Shown: positions 43,849 through 52,849, counted from the stretch's first letter. The stretch is 64,000 nucleotides of DNA from CAVRUH01 sp963822595 (GCA_963822595.1 CAWGIG010000004.1:400276-464275); one strand, 5' to 3'. Program-made: numbers and translations. Notes: a model not told the origin generated them from the letters alone.

Positions 43849-45283
43849 AAGTAGCATTATCCGTCAAATAGACCATAGAGGAGTATTTCAAGGGGCTGTT
43901 TGCATCATTTAACCATATATAGCCGCCGTGCTTTACTTTTGGAAAATAGGCGATCAAATCTTCGAGACTTCCCGTTTCGGATGAGTTGCCGTCGACATAT
44001 AGCATATCAATCACGCCATCCGGAAATTCACTGACTGCCTTCAGTGATGAATTTTGTATCATAGTACACCAAGGCGTAAGCTTCAATTTTACTAACTGCA
44101 TTTCGAAATTTTTCTTAATTGCATTAAAATCGACTGTGGCCCACCACATGTAATCACAACTGCCAAAAGAAAAACTTTTCAGTGCTTCCTCTGTGCTCCA
44201 TGCATCTATTGCGTAAAGATGCCCCCGCTTTAAGAAACGTAAAGTGGAAGCGATTGGATATGAAGTTGATCCTCCAAAAGCACCTATTTCTACGCAAAGA
44301 TTAGGCTTATGGTGATAAATAAAGTCCATAAGACATATGGCTTTTTCAGAGCTACACCATCCTGTGAAAAGATGAGATTTTTGTAATATACTCTTCCTAT
44401 ACTCTTTTAACTTGGGGTTATTATCGGAAATAAATTCCTGTGGTTTTTGAATATCGGTGTCTTCTGTGCGATTATAAGTGACAACCGGATAAGAGAGCAT
44501 ATATAGATTTATATCTTGTGCAAAAGGAATTTCGTTATCGATAGGAAGAAATAAATGGTTGCTTTCCAAATGATCCAGGATTTTTTTCATCCCTGAGCGC
44601 CGAATGATCATAGAGTGGGTCCTGTTTCGACTTCCGATTTTCACGAAATCCTCATCGACGTTATGTCGATAAGAAAATCGCTCCTCGTCTATTTGGGCAT
44701 ATTCAGGGCGTCGCATCCACCAATAAGACCCAGAGATCTCTTCTTCTGAATCCGTGTAGAGTAAATCCCAGTTTCTATCAGTAATTAAATCTAACTTAGT
44801 TATCAGCCCGGATAATAATCGAGGATCTCCTTGAATCCAGATATCATCTTCCATCACCCAAATTGTTTCGTAACCTTTGTCATAGGCCTCTTGCAAAATA
44901 GTTAAATGACTTAGAGCGCAACCAACTGCTCCTATAGTCATGCTCTCGCAAAATACGGGTTTATTACCATTCTTATTCAAAAATGTATAGCCCAGGGTGC
45001 CATCTTTCATCGGTGTTGTCACCCAACCCTTTAGAAAATTTTCAGAAGTTGAAGGATAAGCTAAGTTAAGGAGTGTCTCAAGAGGAAGCTTACGCCCATA
45101 TACAGCCGGAAATCGGCAAGGGTAAATTCCATATGGAGCAAGAGCATTTTGAACAGAAGCGAGACGGTCGGGACGATGATCTAGGTTGATTAAGTATATC
45201 TTGTCGATCCCTTCCATGGCTTCTCCAGTACAACAGCAAAGAGAAAACAGGAAAAATCCAAATACTAAAAATCTATATTTCAT
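43787..45283 (-). CDS. Exported glycosyltransferase family 25-methyltransferase fusion
   Basis: 498 residues from the ATG at 45283, which has an AAAGGATT ribosome site; a longer frame upstream lacks one. A signal peptide (YRFLVFGFFLFSLCCCTGEA) with a Cys cluster may be lipoprotein-like. Residues ~25-250 are GT25 (IYLINLDHRPDRL, FPAVYG, GAVGCALSHLTILQEAYDKG, WVMEDDIWI with the DxD-type acidic residues). Residues ~330-498 are a class I methyltransferase of the Methyltransf_24 type (CVEIGAFGGSTSYPIAS, LYAIDAWSTEE, DMLYVDGN, GGYIWLNDA). A glycosyltransferase carrying a signal peptide is odd, since sugar nucleotides and SAM are cytoplasmic; action inside the host endomembrane system is one explanation. 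Confidence 0.75.
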   Translation of the reverse strand: MKYRFLVFGFFLFSLCCCTGEAMEGIDKIYLINLDHRPDRLASVQNALAPYGIYPCRFPAVYGRKLPLETLLNLAYPSTSENFLKGWVTTPMKDGTLGYTFLNKNGNKPVFCESMTIGAVGCALSHLTILQEAYDKGYETIWVMEDDIWIQGDPRLLSGLITKLDLITDRNWDLLYTDSEEEISGSYWWMRRPEYAQIDEERFSYRHNVDEDFVKIGSRNRTHSMIIRRSGMKKILDHLESNHLFLPIDNEIPFAQDINLYMLSYPVVTYNRTEDTDIQKPQEFISDNNPKLKEYRKSILQKSHLFTGWCSSEKAICLMDFIYHHKPNLCVEIGAFGGSTSYPIASTLRFLKRGHLYAIDAWSTEEALKSFSFGSCDYMWWATVDFNAIKKNFEMQLVKLKLTPWCTMIQNSSLKAVSEFPDGVIDMLYVDGNSSETGSLEDLIAYFPKVKHGGYIWLNDANSPLKYSSMVYLTDNATFIPEESLRNNCVVFQKAPLD

Positions 45284-45457
45284 TTTTAATCCTTTTGAAA
45301 AGGTACAAATTGTATAACATTGGCCGATAAGATTGTCCAATCGAAAGTTCTGCTGGACAGACGGTTTGCAACCTTTCAAAAATATTTCTTTACAAATCGA
45401 AATCTATATGTTACTAAGATCTTAACGTTGAACTAAGTTATTTGGTGCTAATCTGTT

Positions 45458-46717
45458 ATGGAAGAAACAATCATACCTCTTAATGAAGCTGAAAGAATGA
45501 AGCTACTTCATCAACTTCATATTCTAGATACAAATCCTGAGGAAATCTATGATGGGATCGTCTACATTCCTTCCACGATATGTCAAATGCCCGTTTCAAC
45601 AATAACTTTCATTGATCACACCAGGCAATGGTTCAAATCTGCGATTGGGGTAACACATAAAGAAAACCCTCGTATTGATTCATTTTGCGCTCGGGCAATA
45701 CTCGGAAAAGACATTTTAGAAGTTCCGGACTCACTTAAGGACGACCGCTTCAAAGATAATCCTCTTGCTAAAGGTCACCCAGGCGTACGCTACTATGCAG
45801 GCATGCCCTTGGAATTGGCAGATGGATTAAGTGTGGGAACGCTATGTGTCATCGATCATAAACCTAATAAACTCAATAAAGAACAATTAAAAGCTTTACG
45901 GTTTTTAGGTTGGCAAGTGACAAGGCTTTTAGAACTACGCTTGAAAAATGCTCTGCTCTTACAAAAGGAAAACGCTCTTAATCTTAACCTAAGCGCTGCA
46001 TCTCTTATTCAAAAAAGCTTTTTACCCCCTTCTAAACTTGAATTTGATGGTTTTCATATTGCTTCATTATGGATTCCGGCGCATATGCTGGGTGGGGATA
46101 TCTTTAACGCAATTAAAGCAAAAGAAAAAATCATCTTTTATATGATAGATGTTTGTGGACATGATGTAACTTCGGCTCTTGTAACCGTGTCCATTTCTCA
46201 ATTTTTTCACCAACATGTAAATTCGGCTACAACCCTTTCTCCAAAAAAAATAATAAAAGCATTACATGTAGAGTACCCCTGGGAAAGGTTTGACCGATTC
46301 TTCACAATTTTCTATCTTATTCTAGATCCTTCTACGGGACATTTTAAATATAGCAGCGCTGGTCATCCCCCGGCCATCATCCTTAAAAAGAATGGTGAAT
46401 TTAAGCTTCTGGATAAAGTAGGAATGATTATAGGATTAAATAAATTTTTGATAAAGGAAGAATTGCTCATTGAAGAGGCTGAAGGTTTTTTGGAAGAAGG
46501 TGATAAGGTTTTTTTATATACCGATGGCATTATTGAGTTGAAAAATCCACAAGGGGAACAATTTGGCACTCATCGATTTCATGCTTTATTGAAAAATCAC
46601 CATAAAGAATCTGTTAACACAATAATCAAAAAGATCCATCAAGCCCTTAGAAATTTTAGCGAATCTTTCAAAGATGATATTAGCCTTATAGGATTTGAAA
46701 AGATTTCAGAATCTTGA
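45458..46717 (+). CDS. GAF-PP2C (RsbU/SpoIIE-type) serine phosphatase
   Basis: 419 residues. A GAF sensor domain (~15-165; ITFIDHTRQWFKSAIGV, DSFCARAIL, HPGVRYYAGMPLELADG) is joined by a short helical linker to a PP2C phosphatase (~195-415). Metal-binding motifs: LGGDIFNA, MIDVCGHDVTSAL, KYSSAGHPPAI, FLYTDGIIE and FKDDISLI, all with the required Asp residues. Such proteins dephosphorylate anti-anti-sigma factors in partner-switching pathways, which Chlamydiae possess (RsbV/RsbW/RsbU). No partner genes are adjacent. It probably links a small-molecule or redox signal to sigma-factor control. Confidence 0.85.
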   Translation: MEETIIPLNEAERMKLLHQLHILDTNPEEIYDGIVYIPSTICQMPVSTITFIDHTRQWFKSAIGVTHKENPRIDSFCARAILGKDILEVPDSLKDDRFKDNPLAKGHPGVRYYAGMPLELADGLSVGTLCVIDHKPNKLNKEQLKALRFLGWQVTRLLELRLKNALLLQKENALNLNLSAASLIQKSFLPPSKLEFDGFHIASLWIPAHMLGGDIFNAIKAKEKIIFYMIDVCGHDVTSALVTVSISQFFHQHVNSATTLSPKKIIKALHVEYPWERFDRFFTIFYLILDPSTGHFKYSSAGHPPAIILKKNGEFKLLDKVGMIIGLNKFLIKEELLIEEAEGFLEEGDKVFLYTDGIIELKNPQGEQFGTHRFHALLKNHHKESVNTIIKKIHQALRNFSESFKDDISLIGFEKISES

Positions 46718-46751
46718 AAGTTTTTTGTTGTGAGTTGCCTGACGATCCTAT

Positions 46752-47636
46752 TTGACAAATTCAATGAATATCTTATACGATGCTTTCATGATTATTCAAA
46801 AGACTTTATGGATTCTTCTCTTATTTGCATTTCAATCCCTTTGTGGAATACCTATGGCAGAACAATTCAAACAAACAGGTTATGTAGAAATTTGCAATAA
46901 CAAGCATGGAACCGCAACGTTTGATTCTCTTTATGCATCTTTTAATGTTTTCATCGAATTTCTTCAAGCAAATCCCACCTGGGAAAAAAAATTATACATC
47001 GCAAAAGAACGTTTTATTCGCTCAAAAGATAGAAACACCTACTCGACTGATTTTTTTGGTCTGTATGACGAGTCAAAAAAGGAAGGAAGAAACCAGGTCT
47101 CCTTCTATTATTCGACCCATTACCACTCATTTATTTGTTCTCACTACCCAGAATTTAAGCAAGTTCCAGAAATTATCTGTTTTTTTGAAGAGTGTCTCGA
47201 GACACAAAAGCCCTACGGGAATTTATTCGAGGAGGTGGCTCTTGAGTTAGGCCTGGAAACCATTTTTTCTTCGAACTACGGTGAACCCCCTATCCTTCTC
47301 AAGGTAGTCAAATATTTCCCTTCTTACATAGCCACAAGACCACATTACGATGGCACTGCGTTTTCACTTTTTCTCGATAGCACGGACAACACATCGCTTC
47401 TGCTTTCTCCTTATAAAACCTCATATATAGTCGAAGATTTTTCCTCCCCGCAAAGAGATCTAAATTCTATCCTGCTTATTCCCGGGATTCTTCTAACCGA
47501 ATTTTCCATCTATCCAACGCCTCACATTGTTGTTCAAAGCGGAAAAATTCGATATGCAACAATAGCATTTGCAATGAGACCTCACTATACTCAACAAAAA
47601 ATCGAATTCTCCCCTTTTCCGAATTTTAAACATTGA
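46752..47636 (+). CDS. Exported 2OG-Fe(II) oxygenase-like protein
   Basis: 294 residues as the frame is open; the ATG at codon 13 (IIQKTLWILLLFAFQSLCG) gives a typical signal peptide. The C-terminal half has the double-stranded beta-helix pattern of isopenicillin-N-synthase-type dioxygenases: RPHYDGTAFSLFL with Fe ligands His198 and Asp200, LLIPGILLTEF, TPHIVVQSG with His258, and RYATIAFAMRP with the 2-oxoglutarate Arg267. All key residues are spaced as in the family. An exported member is unusual because iron and 2-oxoglutarate are cytosolic in bacteria. The oxidised substrate is unknown. Confidence 0.65.
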   Translation: MTNSMNILYDAFMIIQKTLWILLLFAFQSLCGIPMAEQFKQTGYVEICNNKHGTATFDSLYASFNVFIEFLQANPTWEKKLYIAKERFIRSKDRNTYSTDFFGLYDESKKEGRNQVSFYYSTHYHSFICSHYPEFKQVPEIICFFEECLETQKPYGNLFEEVALELGLETIFSSNYGEPPILLKVVKYFPSYIATRPHYDGTAFSLFLDSTDNTSLLLSPYKTSYIVEDFSSPQRDLNSILLIPGILLTEFSIYPTPHIVVQSGKIRYATIAFAMRPHYTQQKIEFSPFPNFKH

Positions 47637-47687
47637 ACAAATTTTCAATGTGTACTAGGATACTAAAAAATAATTATAGGTTTTCTC

Positions 47688-48260
47688 ATGTTCAAATATC
47701 TGGTTTTTTTGTTCACCTCGCATTCCTTATACGCCTTAACTACTCTGACTGTGACCTTAAGCACTGATAATAATCCGGGAGGTGCAGGAGAGACGGGGGA
47801 TCTAAGATATTGCTTGAATACAATGAATGAAAGTTTAAACACAACATCCGATGATTATGCGATTGAATTTGATTTTCCAATGACTATTCAACTCAATGGA
47901 ATTCTACCGATTATTAACAATTCTTCAAATGCTGTGAATATCACAATTGGCAACTCAGGCTCTACCCCTACAGTCACAATTGATGGTAATAGTGGTGCTT
48001 ACAGCGGATTTTTTATCCCCATAGGAAATGTGACGATCCAAAACATGATCTTTCAAAATTTGACCGCAAAAGGTGGTAATGGTGGAGACGGAATTTCGGG
48101 CGGCGGCGGCGGCATGGGTGCCGGTGGTGCTATTTATGCTCCTCAAAGCTTTTTAAACGGTTCTCTTCCTTCAATTACCTTAATAAATGTATCGATAAAC
48201 GACTGCTCCGCTGTTGGTGGAAACGGGGGAAGTTATATATCTTTCTTCTACAGGCAATGA
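47688..48260 (+). pseudogene. Glycine-rich Pmp-like surface protein, 5' part (frameshifted)
   Basis: 190 residues: signal peptide (FKYLVFLFTSHSLYA), a CSLP-like start (TDNNPGGAGETGDLRYCLN), then beta-solenoid sequence (VTIQNMIFQNLTAKGGNGGD, GGGGGMGAGGAIYAPQS). GGAI and FxxN-type tetrapeptides are the repeats of chlamydial polymorphic membrane proteins. The frame is lost near 48225-48260, where the expected SSSTGNEGGGG appears only in another frame; at least one and probably two single-base indels separate it from the part starting at 48257. Confidence 0.6.
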
Positions 48261-50188
48261 AGGCGGCGGCGGGTGGGGGTGGCTTTAGCGGAAACGGAGG
48301 TTCTATTACAACCACAGGAAGCACCGGAGGTGCTGGAGGAGGCGGTTTTGGTGGAGACGGTGGGGATGTTACTCTTTCAACTGATGCACTCGGTGGTGGC
48401 GGTGGTGGAGGAGGAGGCCTGGGATCCCGTGCTTCGACAGGATCGAATTTGGGGAATGGGGGTTCTGATCAAGATATCGGTGGAGATGGAAACGGTTATG
48501 GTCTCGCGATTACCGCAGGTTCTGGGGGAGAAGGTAATAGTGGAGGAAACAAAGCCGGAGGAGGCGGTGGCGGAGGAGAATCTGGAGGTGGCGGTGGCGG
48601 GAGCAACGGATTGAATGGATTGCAGCCTCAAGGTTCAATAGCACCAGGTGGTAGCGCTGTACCTTCCGGAGGCAATGGAGGAGATGGCGCGGGCGGTGGT
48701 GGTGGTGGTATCGTCGTAGCGGGTTCTACAAATGGAATTGACGGACAAGCCGGGAGTGGTGGTTATGGCGGCGGTGGTGGTGGTGGTGCTGGCGTCGGCG
48801 CTTTTGATGCATCTTATACCGTTCTAGGTGGATCAGGAGGACTTGGCGGCGGCGGAGGCGGCGGCGGAGTCAACCAATCCGGCTCGACATCTGCAGGAGG
48901 GGGCGATTCTCTTGGTGGGGGTGGGGGTGGAGGTGGTGGACCCTCTAATGGTGCCAATGCCTCGGGTGGAACTGATATAGGATATCTTGGTGGAGGATCC
49001 GGTGGATTCGGCGCCAATACCTACGGATCGAGTGAGGGGGGCGGAGGCGGTGGTGGTGGAAGCGGTCTTGGAGCCGCCATCTTTGTGGATAGCGCTTTGA
49101 ACTTCACGATTCAAGCATTTACAGGGATTCCAACCAACTTCAACACATCAAACAATACGACACAAGCCGGTACTCATGGAACAGGCAATTCTGATGGTTC
49201 AGATGGCATCGATGGATCAGCATTGGGAAATAGTATTTTTCTTCGCTCAGGTTCTTCTCTCACATTGATAGCGCTCGGACCCGATGATCTTTTGACACTA
49301 GGCACAGGAGTTGCTTTTACGGATGATACCATTTTCGGCGGAGAAGGAACAAATGTCTATGTCACTGGAAATGGAACTGTTATTTACAATGGAACAACTG
49401 ATTATCAAGGGAGCCTCACTATCACCAATGCGACTTTCCAAGTGAATGGAGAGGTTGATAATGCATCTATCTCTGTCTGCAGAAATATTGGTTTTAGCAC
49501 ACAAAGAGGTACACTCAGCGGGAGCGGGATCTTGACGGGAGATGTCTATGTTAATTCCGGAACGATATCTCCAGCTACTGGAGAAACACTTACCCTAGGT
49601 AATTTGACACTAAATCCAGCAGACCCAAACAATAACACCCTCGGAAGTCTTGTATATATCGAAATTGATTCCAGCAGTGTCCCTTCTGTTGTTAGTGTTA
49701 CTGGACCCGCTACGTTAGCAGGTGTTTTGGAGTTCCAGATTGACGCAAACGCTCAGCCAGGAACTTACACAATTCTGACTTCATCTGAAATTACAGGAAC
49801 CTTCGATTCCGTCACATTTGCCGGACCAACACCGAATTATACGCTCACTTATATAACGAATACAAATCCAATGTCTGTGCAATTCGACTTTTTAGGTTTT
49901 GGTCCTAATCCCCCATCAAATCTTCAAGGGAAGCAAAAGAAAAATGATTTTGGATTAGAATATGAACTTTATAATCAACTGACGTGGACACCAAGTCAAT
50001 CATCCGGAGTCATCGGTTATTATATATATCGTGATGGAACTAAAATCGCAGAGGTAGATGCCACTAAAGGTAGCTATCAGGATCATAATAGAAAAAAGGG
50101 AGTTTCCTATACATATGAAGTTACAGCATATGACTCAGAAGGAAATGAAAGCTCCCCGATCGAGATCGTCATCAACCCATTAAATTAA
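48257..50188 (+). pseudogene. Glycine-rich surface protein, 3' part with Fn3 end
   Basis: 643 residues. About 280 residues are runs of GGGGGG-type glycine with short Asn/Ser/Asp spacers, followed by a beta-rich region with autotransporter-passenger features (TVIYNGTTDYQGSLTITNAT, SGSGILTGDVYVNSGTISP, LTLGNLTLNP) and a C-terminal Fn3 module (PPSNLQGKQKKNDFGLEYEL). That module duplicates the one ending at 42452. No outer-membrane barrel is encoded in this frame, but the next gene, 10 bases downstream, encodes a small barrel. The glycine runs come from GGN-rich DNA, which is prone to slippage. Probably a secreted or surface adhesin-like protein. Confidence 0.65.
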
Positions 50189-50198
50189 AGGACACAAA

Positions 50199-50807
50199 AT
50201 GATAAATCCAATCTTTAAGTTCAAAACATTCTTTTGGTCGTTGTTAACCATCTCATCAACGATTTCAGCTACCGAAATAATTGAGGTCAAAACAGGCTAT
50301 TTCTTTTTTTCTGATTCCAAAATGCGGAAGGTCTATGATAGTGGCGGGTTGGATGTTCAGCTATGTGGCTCTTATCCTTTATGCAATCCGACTTGTAGTT
50401 GGACTCTCAATGCATATGGTGCTGTAGAATATTTTCAACGCTCCGGCAAATCCATTCATGGACATCAAAGAACAGAGTTATGGTCGGTTCCGGTTAATAT
50501 CGGCATTAAACCTGTCTATGCGATTAATGATAATATGCAATATTATTTCGCTATTGGACCTCGTTATTTCTATATTCATCAACACAACCACTCATCGTTT
50601 ATCTATAAAAATAAATCAAGAAATGGAGTTGGGTTTTTTGTAAATACCGGGATCAATTATTTGCTTTGCGATCACTTTGTGATCGATATTTTCGGAGAAT
50701 ACTCTTATGCTAAAACACACTTTCATGGTAATAAATCCCGTGTCTATACAAGAAATATTCAAATTGGAGGCATTTCATTTGGTGGAGGAATTGGATACGA
50801 ATTTTAA
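50199..50807 (+). CDS. Small outer-membrane beta-barrel protein
   Basis: 202 residues. Signal peptide (KFKTFFWSLLTISSTISA), then alternating amphipathic strands (WSVPVNIGIKPVYAIND, YYFAIGPRYFYIHQHNH, NGVGFFVNTGINYLLC, FVIDIFGEYSYAKTHF) ending in FGGGIGYEF with C-terminal Phe, the BAM recognition feature. Size and shape suggest an eight-stranded barrel of the OmpA/OmpW type. It follows the glycine-rich surface protein by 10 bases, so it may anchor or help display it. Two Cys pairs near residues 57-67 could form disulfides, as in chlamydial outer-membrane proteins. Confidence 0.7.
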   Translation: MINPIFKFKTFFWSLLTISSTISATEIIEVKTGYFFFSDSKMRKVYDSGGLDVQLCGSYPLCNPTCSWTLNAYGAVEYFQRSGKSIHGHQRTELWSVPVNIGIKPVYAINDNMQYYFAIGPRYFYIHQHNHSSFIYKNKSRNGVGFFVNTGINYLLCDHFVIDIFGEYSYAKTHFHGNKSRVYTRNIQIGGISFGGGIGYEF

Positions 50808-50889
50808 AACCTTAGCTTGCAATAAAGCCGATACAGGAAGTATAATTAACCAATATTAATGAATAAGTTTTTAACAAAGGAAAAAATCA

Positions 50890-51084
50890 ATGAATGCAAA
50901 AAAACTATATCGTTCACGTAAAAACTATATGATAGCCGGAATTTGCGGCGGACTCGGGGAATACTTTGATGTCGACCCAACCATCGTCAGACTCGTCTTG
51001 CTATGCAGTGTTCTGCTTGCAGGAACAGGAATCCTATTTTATCTTATTGGCTGGATTGTCATTCCTGTAGATCCTACTGAATAA
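50890..51084 (+). CDS. PspC-domain membrane protein
   Basis: 64 residues, a bare PspC domain: KKLYRSRKNYMIAGICGGLGEYFDVDPTIVR then one transmembrane helix (LVLLCSVLLAGTGILFYLIG) and the usual VIPVDP end. Such proteins respond to membrane stress; in enterics PspC signals to PspA. No other psp gene is adjacent. AAAGGAAA lies before the ATG. Confidence 0.9.
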   Translation: MNAKKLYRSRKNYMIAGICGGLGEYFDVDPTIVRLVLLCSVLLAGTGILFYLIGWIVIPVDPTE

Positions 51085-51107
51085 AAGAGTGTGAATTCAT
51101 AGATCCA

Positions 51108-51182
51108 ATGAATTCTTTTCCTAGAGATATGGCACATCTCGTATTTTCTCATTTAGAAATAGGTGATCTCCTTAGAGTCTGA
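51108..51182 (+). pseudogene. F-box gene remnant
   Basis: Twenty-four codons from an ATG: NSFPRDMAHLVFSHLEIGDL then LRV and TGA. This is the first half of an F-box (compare SFSKDVTRLTFSYLDIHALA in the protein at 52181) cut by a stop. The rest of the 51085-51348 spacer has an inverted repeat around CGAAGTTCACGAAGAA / TTCTTCGTAAACTTCG and no gene. Confidence 0.55.
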
Positions 51183-51306
51183 TCTGTACTTTTTTTGTTA
51201 ATGTCGCTCACTAAACTCTAAAGCCCCGAAGTTCACGAAGAAAACAAAGGACACGCGATTCTTCGTAAACTTCGTGGCATTTTAGGTACATGTACGCGTT
51301 TTTTAT

Positions 51307-51332
51307 GGTTGAAAATAACTTAAGGGATTACA
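51307..51332 (+). promoter_or_regulatory. Conserved upstream block of the SH2-like genes, copy 1
   Basis: GGTTGAAAATAACTTAAGGG followed by ATTACA occurs ~57 bases before the ATG. The same block with 1-2 differences is found at 56688-56713, ~50 bases before the third paralog. Conservation of noncoding DNA suggests a promoter or regulator site carried along by the duplication. Confidence 0.4.
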
Positions 51333-51363
51333 ATGCCTTGCAATATTATTGTCAGGAGGGAAA

Positions 51364-52197
51364 ATGAACTTACTGGATCCAGATAAAAAGAATACCATGG
51401 CACAGATTTATGAAGGCTTATTTAAGGAGGACCAGAAACTTATAAAATCTGGAAAGACAAGATGCTTTCGGTTTGAAATTGAACCTTCAATGAAGAAAGA
51501 AGCTTTAGAAATACCCCACTGCTTTATTTCTTGCCCAAATGTTGTGTATTTCTGCCCCGAAAAATGTACAGATGTATATCGTGCAAATGAACTTTTTAAT
51601 ATCGACTACCTTGAAGAGGGATTTTGCGCTCATCTTCAAACGAGAAAAGAGAAAGATGAAAATGGGCATACATACCGTAAGATTACGTTCGCTCCGAAAA
51701 TCCCTCTTAATAACTCCCTTATTAATCAAGTAGTGCACCTGCCTGTAATTGTCCCCGCTTTAAGTCAAATCATACGAATTGGGCTAGCAATATCTCATGT
51801 TCTCTTGAGATTTAGGATTCCCCTGGATATAAGGAAAGTAATTATAAACAATTATATTTTCACTTGGCCTAATTGGAGATGTTTGGCACAAAATCCATTT
51901 AACCGTTTAGCTGAGACTATGGGTTTGATTTGGTTTAATCCTAAAGCAAATGAAGTTACTTTAAAACTACAACTTAAAGTTTTCAACCCTCATTATGGTA
52001 AAATGCTGGTCAGAATAAACTCCAAAGGTGAAATAACTTTAGATCAAGCCATCGAAAAAGACGTTATACATCATCCTATCGAACAAAAACCCGATGGCAT
52101 ACTGGTTTGTGGGGATAAGCCATTTTATACAATCAAAGAAATTGTCGACACTTTCACGAAGACAAAGGAGATCTTAATACATGCACCCAGCGAATAG
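51364..52197 (+). CDS. SH2-like domain protein, paralog 1
   Basis: 277 residues from the ATG preceded by AGGAGGG. The N-terminal ~165 residues are an unrecognised family-specific domain (MNLLDP....M.QIYEGLF.EDQ and the LIKSGKTR box). The C-terminal ~100 residues follow an SH2 fold pattern: NPFNRLAETMGLIWF (helix A), GKMLVRINSKGEITL (beta B with Arg217 at the phosphotyrosine position, then beta C), VIHHPIEQKPDGILV (beta D H-x-P-I and DG) and FYTIKEIVDTF (helix B). Compare the eukaryotic patterns GxFLVRxS, VxHYxIxxxxxGG and FxxLxxLVxxY. It probably binds host phosphotyrosine if secreted. It overlaps the F-box-CaaX gene by 17 bases. Confidence 0.65.
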   Translation: MNLLDPDKKNTMAQIYEGLFKEDQKLIKSGKTRCFRFEIEPSMKKEALEIPHCFISCPNVVYFCPEKCTDVYRANELFNIDYLEEGFCAHLQTRKEKDENGHTYRKITFAPKIPLNNSLINQVVHLPVIVPALSQIIRIGLAISHVLLRFRIPLDIRKVIINNYIFTWPNWRCLAQNPFNRLAETMGLIWFNPKANEVTLKLQLKVFNPHYGKMLVRINSKGEITLDQAIEKDVIHHPIEQKPDGILVCGDKPFYTIKEIVDTFTKTKEILIHAPSE

Positions 52198-52849
52198 CTT
52201 TTCAAAAGATGTCACGCGTCTCACCTTTTCTTATCTAGATATACATGCACTTGCAAGTTGCATGCAAGTTTGTAAAAAATGGAAAGAGGTTGCCATTGAG
52301 GACGTTTTGTGGAGAGGATTGCTAGAACGATTATTTCCCCAACTTGTGCCTACTATCCCCAAAGAAATGAAAGTGAGAGAATATTTTAAAACACATTCTG
52401 TCAAAACATTGGATGAGGTGATCAAACGCATTGAAACTTTTATTCGAAACTCTACGACTCAAGATCAAAAACAATCGATCACGTGTTTTTTTCCAACGCC
52501 TGGATCTGTCATTCATGTAGATTTTGGTTTTTATAATAGAATTTACGGTGAAGAAAAAGCGGCTGTTGTTCAAGAATTTTTGGCATTTATGGGAAAAATT
52601 CCCGAATTTGTTCCAGGTAGTTTCACTACAATTCAAAAGGGGTTAACTCGTAAACCCTTTGGCTTTGAATCGAATTTAGATATACTATGCAGACTGAACA
52701 CAGAGGAAGATAGTGCTCAATGTATAAACAAAATCGCATCTTTACATGATCTAGTCATACCGTTAGAGCAAGAGCATATCAAAACTTATTACTCTCATCA
52801 AGAAGCTATGAGCAAAAAACACGCAAAGAAAGGTTGCATTATTGCTTAG
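52181..52849 (+). CDS. F-box protein with C-terminal CaaX box
   Basis: 222 residues. The N-terminal F-box (KDVTRLTFSYLDIHALASCM, then QVCKKWKEVAIEDVLWRGLLERLFP) is well conserved. A middle domain (ITCFFPTPGSVIHVDFGFYN) is shared with the F-box protein at 25127. The last residues are KKHAKKGCIIA: Cys219-Ile-Ile-Ala is a classical CaaX prenylation signal with a polybasic stretch before it. Bacteria do not prenylate proteins, so this signal can only work in the host cytosol, where it would anchor the protein to membranes. Legionella AnkB is a precedent that joins F-box and CaaX. A host SCF ubiquitin-ligase adaptor placed on the inclusion or plasma membrane is the likely role. Confidence 0.8.
   Translation: MHPANSFSKDVTRLTFSYLDIHALASCMQVCKKWKEVAIEDVLWRGLLERLFPQLVPTIPKEMKVREYFKTHSVKTLDEVIKRIETFIRNSTTQDQKQSITCFFPTPGSVIHVDFGFYNRIYGEEKAAVVQEFLAFMGKIPEFVPGSFTTIQKGLTRKPFGFESNLDILCRLNTEEDSAQCINKIASLHDLVIPLEQEHIKTYYSHQEAMSKKHAKKGCIIA

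Noticed and set aside
48377..49114. Long minus-strand frames rich in Pro, Thr, Ser and Ala opposite the glycine-rich gene
   Set aside because: They are shadows of the GGN-rich coding strand: low complexity, no start signals, no recognisable domain.
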